A DNA stretch of 36,382 nt from Methanobacteriota archaeon (GTDB taxonomy: Archaea; Thermoplasmatota; Thermoplasmata; SG8-5). The stretch is taken from assembly GCA_013791785.1 (NCBI GenBank), contig VMTD01000052.1, positions 1 to 36,382 on the forward strand, written 5' to 3'. The position numbers and the translations under genes are program-made. Shown here piece by piece: positions 27,302 through 33,434 of the stretch. The notes below the pieces were generated by a model. It ran no database searches, was not told where the DNA came from, and worked only from the letters and a program-made list of their open reading frames with translations. Positions within the stretch are counted from its first letter, which is position 1; each line of letters opens with the position of its first letter.

Positions 27302-27996
27302 AAAAGGAAATCATAGTAGACAAGAAAAAAACCAAAACACTGATTAAAGATTCGAAATCAATACGAAAGGAATTCCTGAGCCTATACACCAAAGCTTGTG
27401 AGGAAGGAAAGGAAGAGGCCGACTTTTTTCACAATGTTTTAAAGCATCTGTATGGAACAGAGCAGCAAATATCCAATATTAGGAAGATGGATGGATTGGA
27501 AGATTCAGAATTTCCTCGATATCTGATGTCATCAAAATTAATCCACGATTTATTCGACTATCTTGTTGAAGATGATGAAATTGAGAAGATGTGCCAATGT
27601 ACTGGGGTTGTGGATGAGAAGACCAATACTATTGTCCCAACAGAAATTCTCAAGCTGGGGATGAGTCAGAGAAGTAGTATTTATGTCAAAGGAGATAGGA
27701 GATCGATAAATAATACTTATTCCCAACTTGATGACTACCTACACTCCATCGTCATTCAGGGACATAGACATCCCGGAAGTGGACCTGGAGCAACACAGCC
27801 ATCAAGCATTGACTTAAGGAACCACAAGGACATGGAGATGTGCTATCCAGTAATTGGAATAATCTTTGTGAAAGGTGGCTATTTCAGATTTTTCAGCTCT
27901 GATGATAAGTTTGAGATAGAGATTTACGGAACGATAAACGGAAAAGAGGTGGTGAAAGTAGATGACAGAACCTACCGTATCCAAGATGTTAATTAG
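27298..27996 (+). CDS. JAB/JAMM-domain metalloprotease (deubiquitinase-like)
   Basis: A 232-residue protein starting at ATG 27298 (ATGA overlap with the E2 gene, CGGAGG seven bases upstream). The track's longer N-terminus overlaps the E2 gene. The zinc-site signature H-x-H...S-x-x-D is visible as QGHRHPG with His156 and His158, then SSID with Ser169 and Asp172. The gap between the second His and the Ser is somewhat longer than in AMSH-type enzymes, filled by a Gly/Pro/Thr insert. An upstream glutamate (Glu116 region) may complete the site. A strand VIGIIFVKGGYFRFF follows. In known prokaryotic Ubl operons, JAB enzymes process the Ubl or remove it from targets. The first ~100 residues are helical and not typical of minimal JAB proteins, perhaps a partner-binding region. 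The E1 gene overlaps its 3' end by 35 bases. Confidence 0.8.
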   Translation: MKKEIIVDKKKTKTLIKDSKSIRKEFLSLYTKACEEGKEEADFFHNVLKHLYGTEQQISNIRKMDGLEDSEFPRYLMSSKLIHDLFDYLVEDDEIEKMCQCTGVVDEKTNTIVPTEILKLGMSQRSSIYVKGDRRSINNTYSQLDDYLHSIVIQGHRHPGSGPGATQPSSIDLRNHKDMEMCYPVIGIIFVKGGYFRFFSSDDKFEIEIYGTINGKEVVKVDDRTYRIQDVN

Positions 27997-28744
27997 GGCT
28001 CCAGGGATGGCCCCCACCGAGATGGGAGAGCAGGATGCTCATGACAGGCATACTTTAATTAATGGATGGAACCAGGATGCTTTGAAGGGTGCTAAGTTAG
28101 TTTTCGTTGGTGTTGGTGGTCTTGGAGGAGAAACCCTTGAAAAGGTGGCCAGACTTGGTGCAAATCATCTTGTATTCTGTGATTTTGATACTATTAATCT
28201 TCATAACATGCATACCCAACCTTTTTATTTAAGCCAGAGGTTCCAAAACAAGGCATTTGGTATGCTTGAAAATCTCAAAAAGGTGTGTACAGCCCCATCG
28301 TTATTAGAAGCATATCCCATGGATTTAGGTAGTATGATAAGAGACTATCCAGACGCCATTAAAGATGCAAACCTAATAGTTTGTCTTGTCGATAACGATG
28401 AAACCAGACGCCAAGCGAGTGAATATGGTTTGGAACACAACATCCCTGTGATATTCGCTGCAGTTTCCAGAACAACACTGAATGGTTATGTATTCATTCA
28501 AAATGGAAGGGCTTGCTTTAACTGCATCAACTCGTTAAAGAAGAACACAAAAGAGGAGTGCCGAGAACCATCTGTGATTTATATCCACACGGCCATTATT
28601 GGCATTGTCACATATGCGGTAGTCTCCCTTCTTATGAACTGGAATATGAGCTGGAATTTCTATGAATTATTCCTTGATAGTGAGTCAAGGGTACTCTTGA
28701 GGGAAAAAAGAGTGGATTGTGAAATCTGTAAGGGGGTGGAATAA
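27962..28744 (+). CDS. E1-like Ubl-activating enzyme (ThiF/MoeB superfamily)
   Basis: A 260-residue adenylating enzyme that would activate a Ubl C-terminus with ATP. It has GVGGLGGE (50-57), the FCDFDTINLHNMHTQ acidic/Asn loop, LVDNDETR, and zinc-binding pairs C185FNC188 and C253EIC256. Cys200 in KEECREPSVIY stands where ThiF/MoeB-type E1s have their thioester cysteine (CR/CxxAGV), so transthiolation to an E2 is plausible. The length is close to MoeB/ThiF (about 250). The start at 27962 overlaps the JAB gene. ATG 27986, 28007 or 28022 are alternatives that would leave the Rossmann core intact. The extra N-terminal ~40 residues are polar. Its linkage to JAB and E2 genes separates it from sulfur-transfer MoeB/ThiF enzymes, though that biochemistry cannot be excluded. 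Confidence 0.88.
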   Translation: MTEPTVSKMLIRAPGMAPTEMGEQDAHDRHTLINGWNQDALKGAKLVFVGVGGLGGETLEKVARLGANHLVFCDFDTINLHNMHTQPFYLSQRFQNKAFGMLENLKKVCTAPSLLEAYPMDLGSMIRDYPDAIKDANLIVCLVDNDETRRQASEYGLEHNIPVIFAAVSRTTLNGYVFIQNGRACFNCINSLKKNTKEECREPSVIYIHTAIIGIVTYAVVSLLMNWNMSWNFYELFLDSESRVLLREKRVDCEICKGVE

Positions 28745-28758
28745 TCGAAGAGGAGATA

Positions 28759-28980
28759 ATGGTCGTGGGTCCAGAAGAGAAGCGGAATTGGCTCTATGGC
28801 TTTTGCCATGTAATCTATCGATTCTTCGCTTGGATTGGGGAGGGGATTCTAGCATGCCCGAACAAGGCATTTTACGCCGTTCTTATCATAATGTGCATCC
28901 TTGCCCCAATCATTGCGATAGTCCTCACAATAGGGCTTCTGTGTGGGATTTACAGGAGGGGAAAGCCATGCCACCAGTAA
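28759..28980 (+). CDS. Small membrane protein 1 of the Ubl operon
   Basis: A 73-residue peptide with one long hydrophobic segment (AFYAVLIIMCILAPIIAIVLTIGLLCGIY), followed by a short RRGKPCHQ tail. The preceding part (FCHVIYRFFAWIGEGILAC) could form an amphipathic or second membrane helix. An AGGAG site sits just upstream of ATG 28759, 14 bases after the E1 stop, and the gene overlaps the next by 13 bases. It has no recognisable domain. Its place between E1 and the ATPase implies a membrane-located step in the system. Confidence 0.65.
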   Translation: MVVGPEEKRNWLYGFCHVIYRFFAWIGEGILACPNKAFYAVLIIMCILAPIIAIVLTIGLLCGIYRRGKPCHQ

Positions 28981-29189
28981 TCCGTCCACAGTCCGACTAT
29001 GATGGCATTGCCTTGATCCTGTCAATTGTATTCTGCTTTGTTCTGGTGTTGATCGGGATTTACTTCGCTGTCGCTGAGGCCTATATCCCGATGATTATCT
29101 GTTTGGTGGCTGGAGCATTCTTTGTCTTCATTGTCTATGGATTGAAAGCTATCGTGGCTTGGTCCAGGCTCCGGAGACCCGAACAATGA
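28968..29189 (+). CDS. Small membrane protein 2 of the Ubl operon
   Basis: A 73-residue peptide (MPPVIRPQSDYDG...) with two transmembrane helices (ALILSIVFCFVLVLIGIYF and IPMIICLVAGAFFVFIVYGL) and a basic C-terminus. The track gives this frame a longer start at 28719, but the added part is only a shadow of the preceding membrane gene, and ATG 28968 follows AGGAGGGGAAAG. It ends with an ATGA overlap into the ATPase gene. Two tiny membrane proteins directly before a HerA/VirB4-type ATPase resemble the small membrane subunits of secretion or conjugation machines, but no homology can be shown by eye. Confidence 0.65.
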   Translation: MPPVIRPQSDYDGIALILSIVFCFVLVLIGIYFAVAEAYIPMIICLVAGAFFVFIVYGLKAIVAWSRLRRPEQ

Positions 29190-31708
29190 AGTCATTCCAA
29201 AAAACTATTAAGATAGCCAAAATCAGTGAATTCAATCCTGTCATTTTTCTCAGAGGGCTAGTGGGTACTGGGATAGGTTGTAATCTTCACGTTTATACGG
29301 GTTCTCAGTCTTATGTTCATTTGTCCACGGTCGGAACTGGATTTTCAATTGTTAAAGCTCTGAAAAGAGCTGAACTCAATCAGAAAATTCTGGAAAGTTT
29401 GCTATACACAGTAAAATTTGAAGAAGTCGATGAGGAACCCGTTATCAGAGCTGGGAAGTGTTCAACATTATTCGAAATTGTTTCTCCTCAATCAATGGAA
29501 TATCAGGAACAATTTCATTTTCTGTGTTCAAGGCTGTTTAGTGCGGGTGTGCCTTGCCATATGATTGTAAAAGTTTCGCCCGTAGCCATTGGTTATGACT
29601 ATTATGAAGATGATACTCTCGGCATGAAATCCAAATCCCCAATAAGTAGCCAGTTACAAAAATTAGAGATAAAAGAGGAATTGGATCTTTTCATGGATTC
29701 AGCCTTCGAGGTAACCTTTGGTGTATTTATAACTGCAAATTCTGACTATCAATTGAAGAGATGGGCTTCAATTGCCTTGAGTTATTTGACCAGTACTTAC
29801 AATATAAACGGTGTTCACAGTCAGTGTATCCAATATGATGGAAAACGCGCTATTGGTGCTTTTAATAGAGTTATGGCTGGCGGTCATCTTAATTCCTCGG
29901 TGATTACTTCGAAGAACCTTGCAGCTTATTTTCAGATCCCCGCAATTGGACCATTAGAGCCCAGAGTAGAGATTGATTTTCCCACACCAGAACTTGGACA
30001 AAATGGCATTAAGCTTGGCAATGTTTTGGCTCCAGACAATGATGTTATGGGAGATGCTATCTTTGACCCCTGCTCAATTTTTGAGCATATTGCAATCTGG
30101 GGGGCAACTGGCACCGGAAAAAGCACCTTGTTAAAACGTATGATTATTGAGCTTCATAACAATGCTGGGCTCCGGTTAATAATCTTTGATTTACATGATG
30201 AATATCGAGAAATTATCAGTCACCTAAACGGTGAAATTGGCAAGGATATCACAATAATAAACCCAATATTACAAAAATTCTCTGTCAACCCCTTGGAATT
30301 GTTCACTCAAGATGCCGTTTCTCGTGATATTGCGGTTGCCGAGAGGACAGAAAATTTCATATCATTGCTTAAACAGGTCTTCATTCTAGGCGAGATACAG
30401 GAAAGCCGGGTTAGAGCCGGAATTTACAGCCTTTACAATTCTGGAACCCCAACCATTGAAGATCTTGTTAAGGTTCTCTTGTCGCAGAAAATTGATAACT
30501 TGTCAGGAAAGCTGATGAAATTTACGAGGGGGTTCTACGGGAATATATTCAATGTGAAAAGCTCCAGTCTTCCGTTTGATAAGTTGGAAACCACAACCAC
30601 AATCTTTGAATTAGGAAGGTTACCCACGGGAATGAGGTGCTTCTTTGTTTCTGTATTCTTGATACTTTGGTGGGATTACAAGCGCAGGAACCGTCCATCT
30701 GAAGCCACGCCCCATGTCATGGTTTTGGATGAATTTCATCATTATTCTGGGCTTTCGGTCATTAATAAGATGCTCTCTGAGGCCAGAAAATACAAGGAGG
30801 GATTGATATGTAGCCACCAAGGACCCAATCAAGTTACGTCCAATAATGTTCTTGATAACCTTGTTCGAAACACCGCTACGAAGATTATATTTCGTCAAGA
30901 ACAGGCAAGTGATAAGCACACGGTTTCAACTGCATTGGGTGGCCTGAGCAAAGAACAGGCCGCATACCTTTCAGTTATGGACGTGGGGGAGGCCATTGTC
31001 AAGCTCAAAGGTGTGAAAACCGCTTTTAGAATTAGAACAGATGATTTCCAGGCTGGTACACCTATTGATGATGATCAGGTAAGACAAATCGTTCTGAATG
31101 ATCAAATGATTACTTCCATTGAGCAATTATCTGATGATGAAATACGGTTTCTTAAGGCCGTTTATGAGCATCCGAGGTCTCGGGTGGCGGATGTATCAAA
31201 AAATCTCAAGATACGTAATTTGGACGGTTATGCCCTATTTAATGGCTTGAAACAAAGAGGTGCGCTCATCGAAGAAACCGTTAAGCATGGCGTTGGAAGG
31301 CCAAAGAACATACTAAGCCTGTCCGTTCAGGCGCACAGGGTGCTTGATTTAGGCAGAAGGAGCGAATCTGCCCACCATGGAGGAACAGAACACATCGAAA
31401 TGGGCAGAAGCATTGCGGATATACTGGAGGCAGACGGCTGGAATTGCCTGATAGAAGACGGATGTGATGTCAAGGCCGAAAGAGATGGTTTTATCATTGC
31501 TATTGAGGTGGAAACAGGCAAGGCAAAGACCCGGTCTCACCTGATTAAGAACCTTGAGAGAGATAGTTGGGCCGATATCATCATCGTGGTTTGCCCGAAC
31601 AAGGTTGATAAACAGGAGATTGAGAAAATTATTGCCCGGAACAATATTGGGAACGTATTTGTCATAACTTATGGAACAGTCGAGAGCATTATGGATTTAA
31701 TTCCTTAG
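29186..31708 (+). CDS. HerA/VirB4-type ATPase with wHTH and C-terminal PD-(D/E)XK-like domain
   Basis: An 840-residue protein. ATG 29186 overlaps the previous stop (ATGA) and is preferred to the TTG at 29159. The first ~300 residues form an alpha/beta region typical of HerA/VirB4/TraC-like ATPases (GVFITANSDYQLKRWAS). GATGTGKS (306-313) is Walker A and HVMVLDEFHH is Walker B, with FDLHDEYREI between them. These ATPases form hexamers that move DNA or protein through membranes or along DNA. Around residues 640-720 is a winged helix-like region (AVYEHPRSRVADVSKNL). The end (about 750-840) reads ADILEADGW, DVKAERDG, IAIEVETGKAKTRSH and IIIVVCPNK, an Asp...Glu-x-Glu pattern like a PD-(D/E)XK nuclease. 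It is the last gene of the Ubl operon. Confidence 0.8.
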   Translation: MKSFQKTIKIAKISEFNPVIFLRGLVGTGIGCNLHVYTGSQSYVHLSTVGTGFSIVKALKRAELNQKILESLLYTVKFEEVDEEPVIRAGKCSTLFEIVSPQSMEYQEQFHFLCSRLFSAGVPCHMIVKVSPVAIGYDYYEDDTLGMKSKSPISSQLQKLEIKEELDLFMDSAFEVTFGVFITANSDYQLKRWASIALSYLTSTYNINGVHSQCIQYDGKRAIGAFNRVMAGGHLNSSVITSKNLAAYFQIPAIGPLEPRVEIDFPTPELGQNGIKLGNVLAPDNDVMGDAIFDPCSIFEHIAIWGATGTGKSTLLKRMIIELHNNAGLRLIIFDLHDEYREIISHLNGEIGKDITIINPILQKFSVNPLELFTQDAVSRDIAVAERTENFISLLKQVFILGEIQESRVRAGIYSLYNSGTPTIEDLVKVLLSQKIDNLSGKLMKFTRGFYGNIFNVKSSSLPFDKLETTTTIFELGRLPTGMRCFFVSVFLILWWDYKRRNRPSEATPHVMVLDEFHHYSGLSVINKMLSEARKYKEGLICSHQGPNQVTSNNVLDNLVRNTATKIIFRQEQASDKHTVSTALGGLSKEQAAYLSVMDVGEAIVKLKGVKTAFRIRTDDFQAGTPIDDDQVRQIVLNDQMITSIEQLSDDEIRFLKAVYEHPRSRVADVSKNLKIRNLDGYALFNGLKQRGALIEETVKHGVGRPKNILSLSVQAHRVLDLGRRSESAHHGGTEHIEMGRSIADILEADGWNCLIEDGCDVKAERDGFIIAIEVETGKAKTRSHLIKNLERDSWADIIIVVCPNKVDKQEIEKIIARNNIGNVFVITYGTVESIMDLIP

Positions 31709-31741
31709 TAGCCAGATTATCATTTTCATAAATTATATCAG

Positions 31742-31761
31742 ATTATTCATGCTTGAATAAT
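31742..31761 (+). terminator. Hairpin after the HerA/VirB4-type ATPase gene
   Basis: ATTATTCA and TGAATAAT form a perfect 8-base stem with loop TGCT, 34 bases after the ATPase stop, with pyrimidine-rich sequence just downstream. This is a likely transcription-end or mRNA 3' stabilising element. Confidence 0.4.
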
Positions 31762-31834
31762 ATACTTCCTTTCCCTATGTCTCAGGTTCCTTTCAATTAT
31801 TCTGTAAATGACTACATTTGATGGAAAACTTTAT

Positions 31835-31856
31835 TATATACTTAGTATATACTTAG
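31835..31856. promoter_or_regulatory. Tandem 11-base operator/TATA region of the AbrB gene
   Basis: TATATACTTAG occurs twice head-to-tail (31835-31845 and 31846-31856), with the palindrome AGTATATACT at the junction. It also contains the TATA-like sequence and ends eight bases before the AbrB ATG at 31865. Autoregulation by the AbrB-type product is the simplest reading. A related AAGTATATATAA sequence lies 3' of the gene at about 32066-32077. Confidence 0.5.
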
Positions 31857-31864
31857 TCGTTACT

Positions 31865-32032
31865 ATGCCTTTGAAACTTGAGACCAAAATTCAAAAAGTA
31901 GGTGCTACCGGTACGTTAGCAACTAGCATACCGAAGCCCATAGTCAAGGCTTTAGGTCTTCATAAGGGTGATAGAATTACCATGTTTCTTGATGAAAAAA
32001 ATCGCATTGTAATTGAGAAATCGGAGGGATAA
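31865..32032 (+). CDS. AbrB/MazE-type (SpoVT-AbrB) DNA-binding protein
   Basis: A 55-residue protein starting at ATG 31865 (MPLKLETKIQKVGATGTL). The track's 31808 start lies upstream of the probable operator. It is the size of a single swapped-hairpin domain: KVGATGTLATSIPKPIVKALGLHKGDRITM is the AbrB/MazE pattern (S-IPK...LGL-GD). Such proteins are transcription regulators or antitoxins. No partner toxin gene is visible next to it. A tandem-repeat operator immediately precedes the gene. It stands at the right edge of the AT-rich accessory region, next to the truncated membrane-protein fragment. Confidence 0.85.
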   Translation: MPLKLETKIQKVGATGTLATSIPKPIVKALGLHKGDRITMFLDEKNRIVIEKSEG

Positions 32033-32083
32033 AAAATGAACAGAATTGGCTATACTGGACCGTTAAGTATATATAACCGAAAA

Positions 32084-32206
32084 CTACTTAATAATACACG
32101 CCACCTTGTTCACATGAATTCCTGGCACCAGCCCTGTAATTATGCCGGCCATGCAGCCGAGCAGCGTGAACAAGATTATTGCAAGCAGGAATTCCAGAGT
32201 CCCCAT
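32084..32206 (-). pseudogene. Truncated 5' end of a TctA/DUF112-like membrane-protein gene
   Basis: On the minus strand, 40 codons read MGTLEFLLAIILFTLLGCM, then AGIITGLVPGIHVN and stop soon after. The hydrophobic start ending in G-L-(I/V)-P-G-I-H-x-N is, to my recognition, the conserved beginning of a large archaeal TctA/DUF112-like transporter family of several hundred residues. The reading leaves family character right after HVN (about 32108), and the sequence to the left is AT-rich and unrelated. The gene was therefore cut here, probably by the event that placed the accessory region. Not in the ORF track because it is short. Confidence 0.55.
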
Positions 32207-32299
32207 TGACTATTCTCCAGGGGATGGGATGGGGAAATGGCATAAAAAGGGATTTATTTGCTCCCTGATTTCTTATTTTGCTTCCGTCTCTGTAAACTA

Positions 32300-32390
32300 C
32301 CAGCCCCTAAAGTGGCTGGCGTTTCTAACTGGGCTGGAAATTTACCCAGGGGGCCATGCACCTGATTTATCAAAGCCAAATGGCTTTGAT
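32300..32390. repeat. Cluster of hairpins in the intergenic region right of the island
   Basis: The gap 32207-32530 has no convincing gene. It holds CCAGCC/GGCTGG (32300-32319), a perfect 9-base stem ATCAAAGCC/GGCTTTGAT with loop AAAT (32369-32390), and further right CAGCCC/GGGCTG (32510-32525). The last precedes the 3' end of the minus-strand RING-like gene and may act as its transcription stop. Confidence 0.4.
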
Positions 32391-32409
32391 TTCATGCGCA
32401 ATAGATTGG

Positions 32410-32465
32410 ACGATGCATGGCAGGTCATGCATATGAACACGATGCATGGCAGGTCATGCATATGA
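32410..32465. repeat. 27-base direct repeat with internal ATGCAT palindromes
   Basis: ACGATGCATGGCAGGTCATG and the seven bases following it (GCATATGA ending) occur twice, at 32410-32436 and 32439-32465, separated by two bases. Each copy contains two ATGCAT palindromes. Two copies with almost no spacer rule out a CRISPR. It looks like a duplicated protein-binding site or a slippage product. Confidence 0.6.
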
Positions 32466-32530
32466 GCATGGCGATCTCCAACGTTTTTACTGTCGATGCC
32501 GATTCATCTCAGCCCCTCAGGGCTGGGCTT

Positions 32531-32983
32531 TCACGGCATTTGTACAGTAAAAAGCACATCACAATTGGGACACTTGCCAAATCTCTCTCCACACGTTACA
32601 TGATAGTCCCTACCGCAGGAACATTTGATCATATCCATGTTCATCCTGATTGTGCCCATACAACTTTTACACTTTGTGTCTGTTAAAGCTTTCATTTTCT
32701 CGAATGATACTGTGTCGGGTGCCTTGGTGGCAATGATCTCTGAGTTGAGTGAATTTAAATGTTCTATCCCCAATTCGGTGATATATGCCATGAACTGGTC
32801 TGGACCCATCCATTCGATTTCAACAAAAACCTTCTTCTCCAGGGACTCGATAGCATTCTTCAAATCCTGATATTTCAAGCCAGGAATGGTATTATAAAAT
32901 ATCTCCCTCGTGACACCCCGATAATCCCACTTGAACAGGATGTGAAGAATAGCTTCCTCGAAATTCCCGCGTTCACCTTCCAT
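32531..32983 (-). CDS. Winged-helix protein with C-terminal RING/PHD-like zinc finger
   Basis: A 150-residue protein. Residues ~8-80 look like a winged helix (AILHILFKWDYRGVTREIF, then a strand-rich wing and LGIEHLNSL). The end has eight ordered ligands: Cys105, Cys108, Cys121, Cys123, His128, Cys131, Cys138, Cys141 (C4HC3, CX2C-X12-CXC-X4-HX2C-X6-CX2C). This matches the RING-CH/PHD layout of cross-braced treble-clef fingers. RING-like fingers occur in some archaeal Ubl systems, but this gene lies outside the Ubl operon and beyond the proposed island edge. The likelier job is a DNA-binding regulator with a zinc module. A role as an E3-like partner of the E1/E2 pair is speculative. Confidence 0.7.
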   Translation of the reverse strand: MEGERGNFEEAILHILFKWDYRGVTREIFYNTIPGLKYQDLKNAIESLEKKVFVEIEWMGPDQFMAYITELGIEHLNSLNSEIIATKAPDTVSFEKMKALTDTKCKSCMGTIRMNMDMIKCSCGRDYHVTCGERFGKCPNCDVLFTVQMP

Positions 32984-33062
32984 GTAAGAAATATAATGTG
33001 ATATGAAGTATTAATATTTAGGGGATAGTACGCACCCCTGTATTATCCTGACAGACGGGGAT

Positions 33063-33386
33063 CCGCCACAATAAATATTATGTATTTGTTTAGCTGGGAG
33101 CCAGATACCATCTTCGTTCCCTCGCTATCTCCAGACCAATTCGATTTTCAGTGAATAGTGATAAGTGAAAAATGAAAAAGAATCCACCGAAAGACACTGA
33201 AGGACACCGACAATATGACCCATCAGTGTATTCGGTGTATTCAGTGGATAAAAGAATAGGGCAGATTCGAGAACAAAAACCCCTTCGGGGTAAGCTGAGT
33301 ACGATAAACAAATACCTTTTCACTATTCACTCTAACTTTCTGTAATTAACGACAGCCAGAGGGGACCCGCCACAATAAATATTATG
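33063..33386. repeat. MITE-like intergenic element flanked by a 20-base direct repeat
   Basis: CCGCCACAATAAATATTATG occurs at 33063-33082 and again at 33367-33386. Just inside are TATTTGTTTA (33083-33092) and its inverse TAAACAAATA (33305-33314), and AGTGAATAGTG (33150-33160) with its inverse CACTATTCACT (33321-33331). The middle holds an imperfect long palindrome (33182-33210 with 33224-33249) built of ~10-base CACCGAA/CACTGAA units, then ACCCCTTCGGGGT (33279-33291). No coding sequence is convincing. It fills most of the 32984-33434 gap. Confidence 0.55.
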
Positions 33387-33434
33387 GATATCCTAAGTCC
33401 GATACAAAAAGGTAAAAGGCGAATCGATAAATAC

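Noticed and set aside
27962-28744. MoeB/ThiF housekeeping sulfur-transfer enzyme
   Set aside because: Linkage to JAB, E2-like and Ubl genes and the ATPase favours a conjugation E1, although sulfur transfer is not formally excluded.
28719-28967. Longer N-terminus of the second small membrane protein in the ORF track
   Set aside because: It is arginine/serine-rich, out-of-frame shadow of the first membrane gene, and a good ribosome-binding site and overlap favour ATG 28968.
32036-32206. Plus-strand ORF MNRIGYTGPLSIYN... after the AbrB gene
   Set aside because: It lies antisense to the better-supported GLVPGIHVN membrane fragment, has no family signal and crosses the proposed junction.
32410-32465. 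Possible CRISPR array
   Set aside because: Only two copies with a two-base spacer and no cas genes.
32142-32465. Plus-strand ORF of 107 residues in the ORF track
   Set aside because: It runs through hairpins and the 27-base repeat with no family character.
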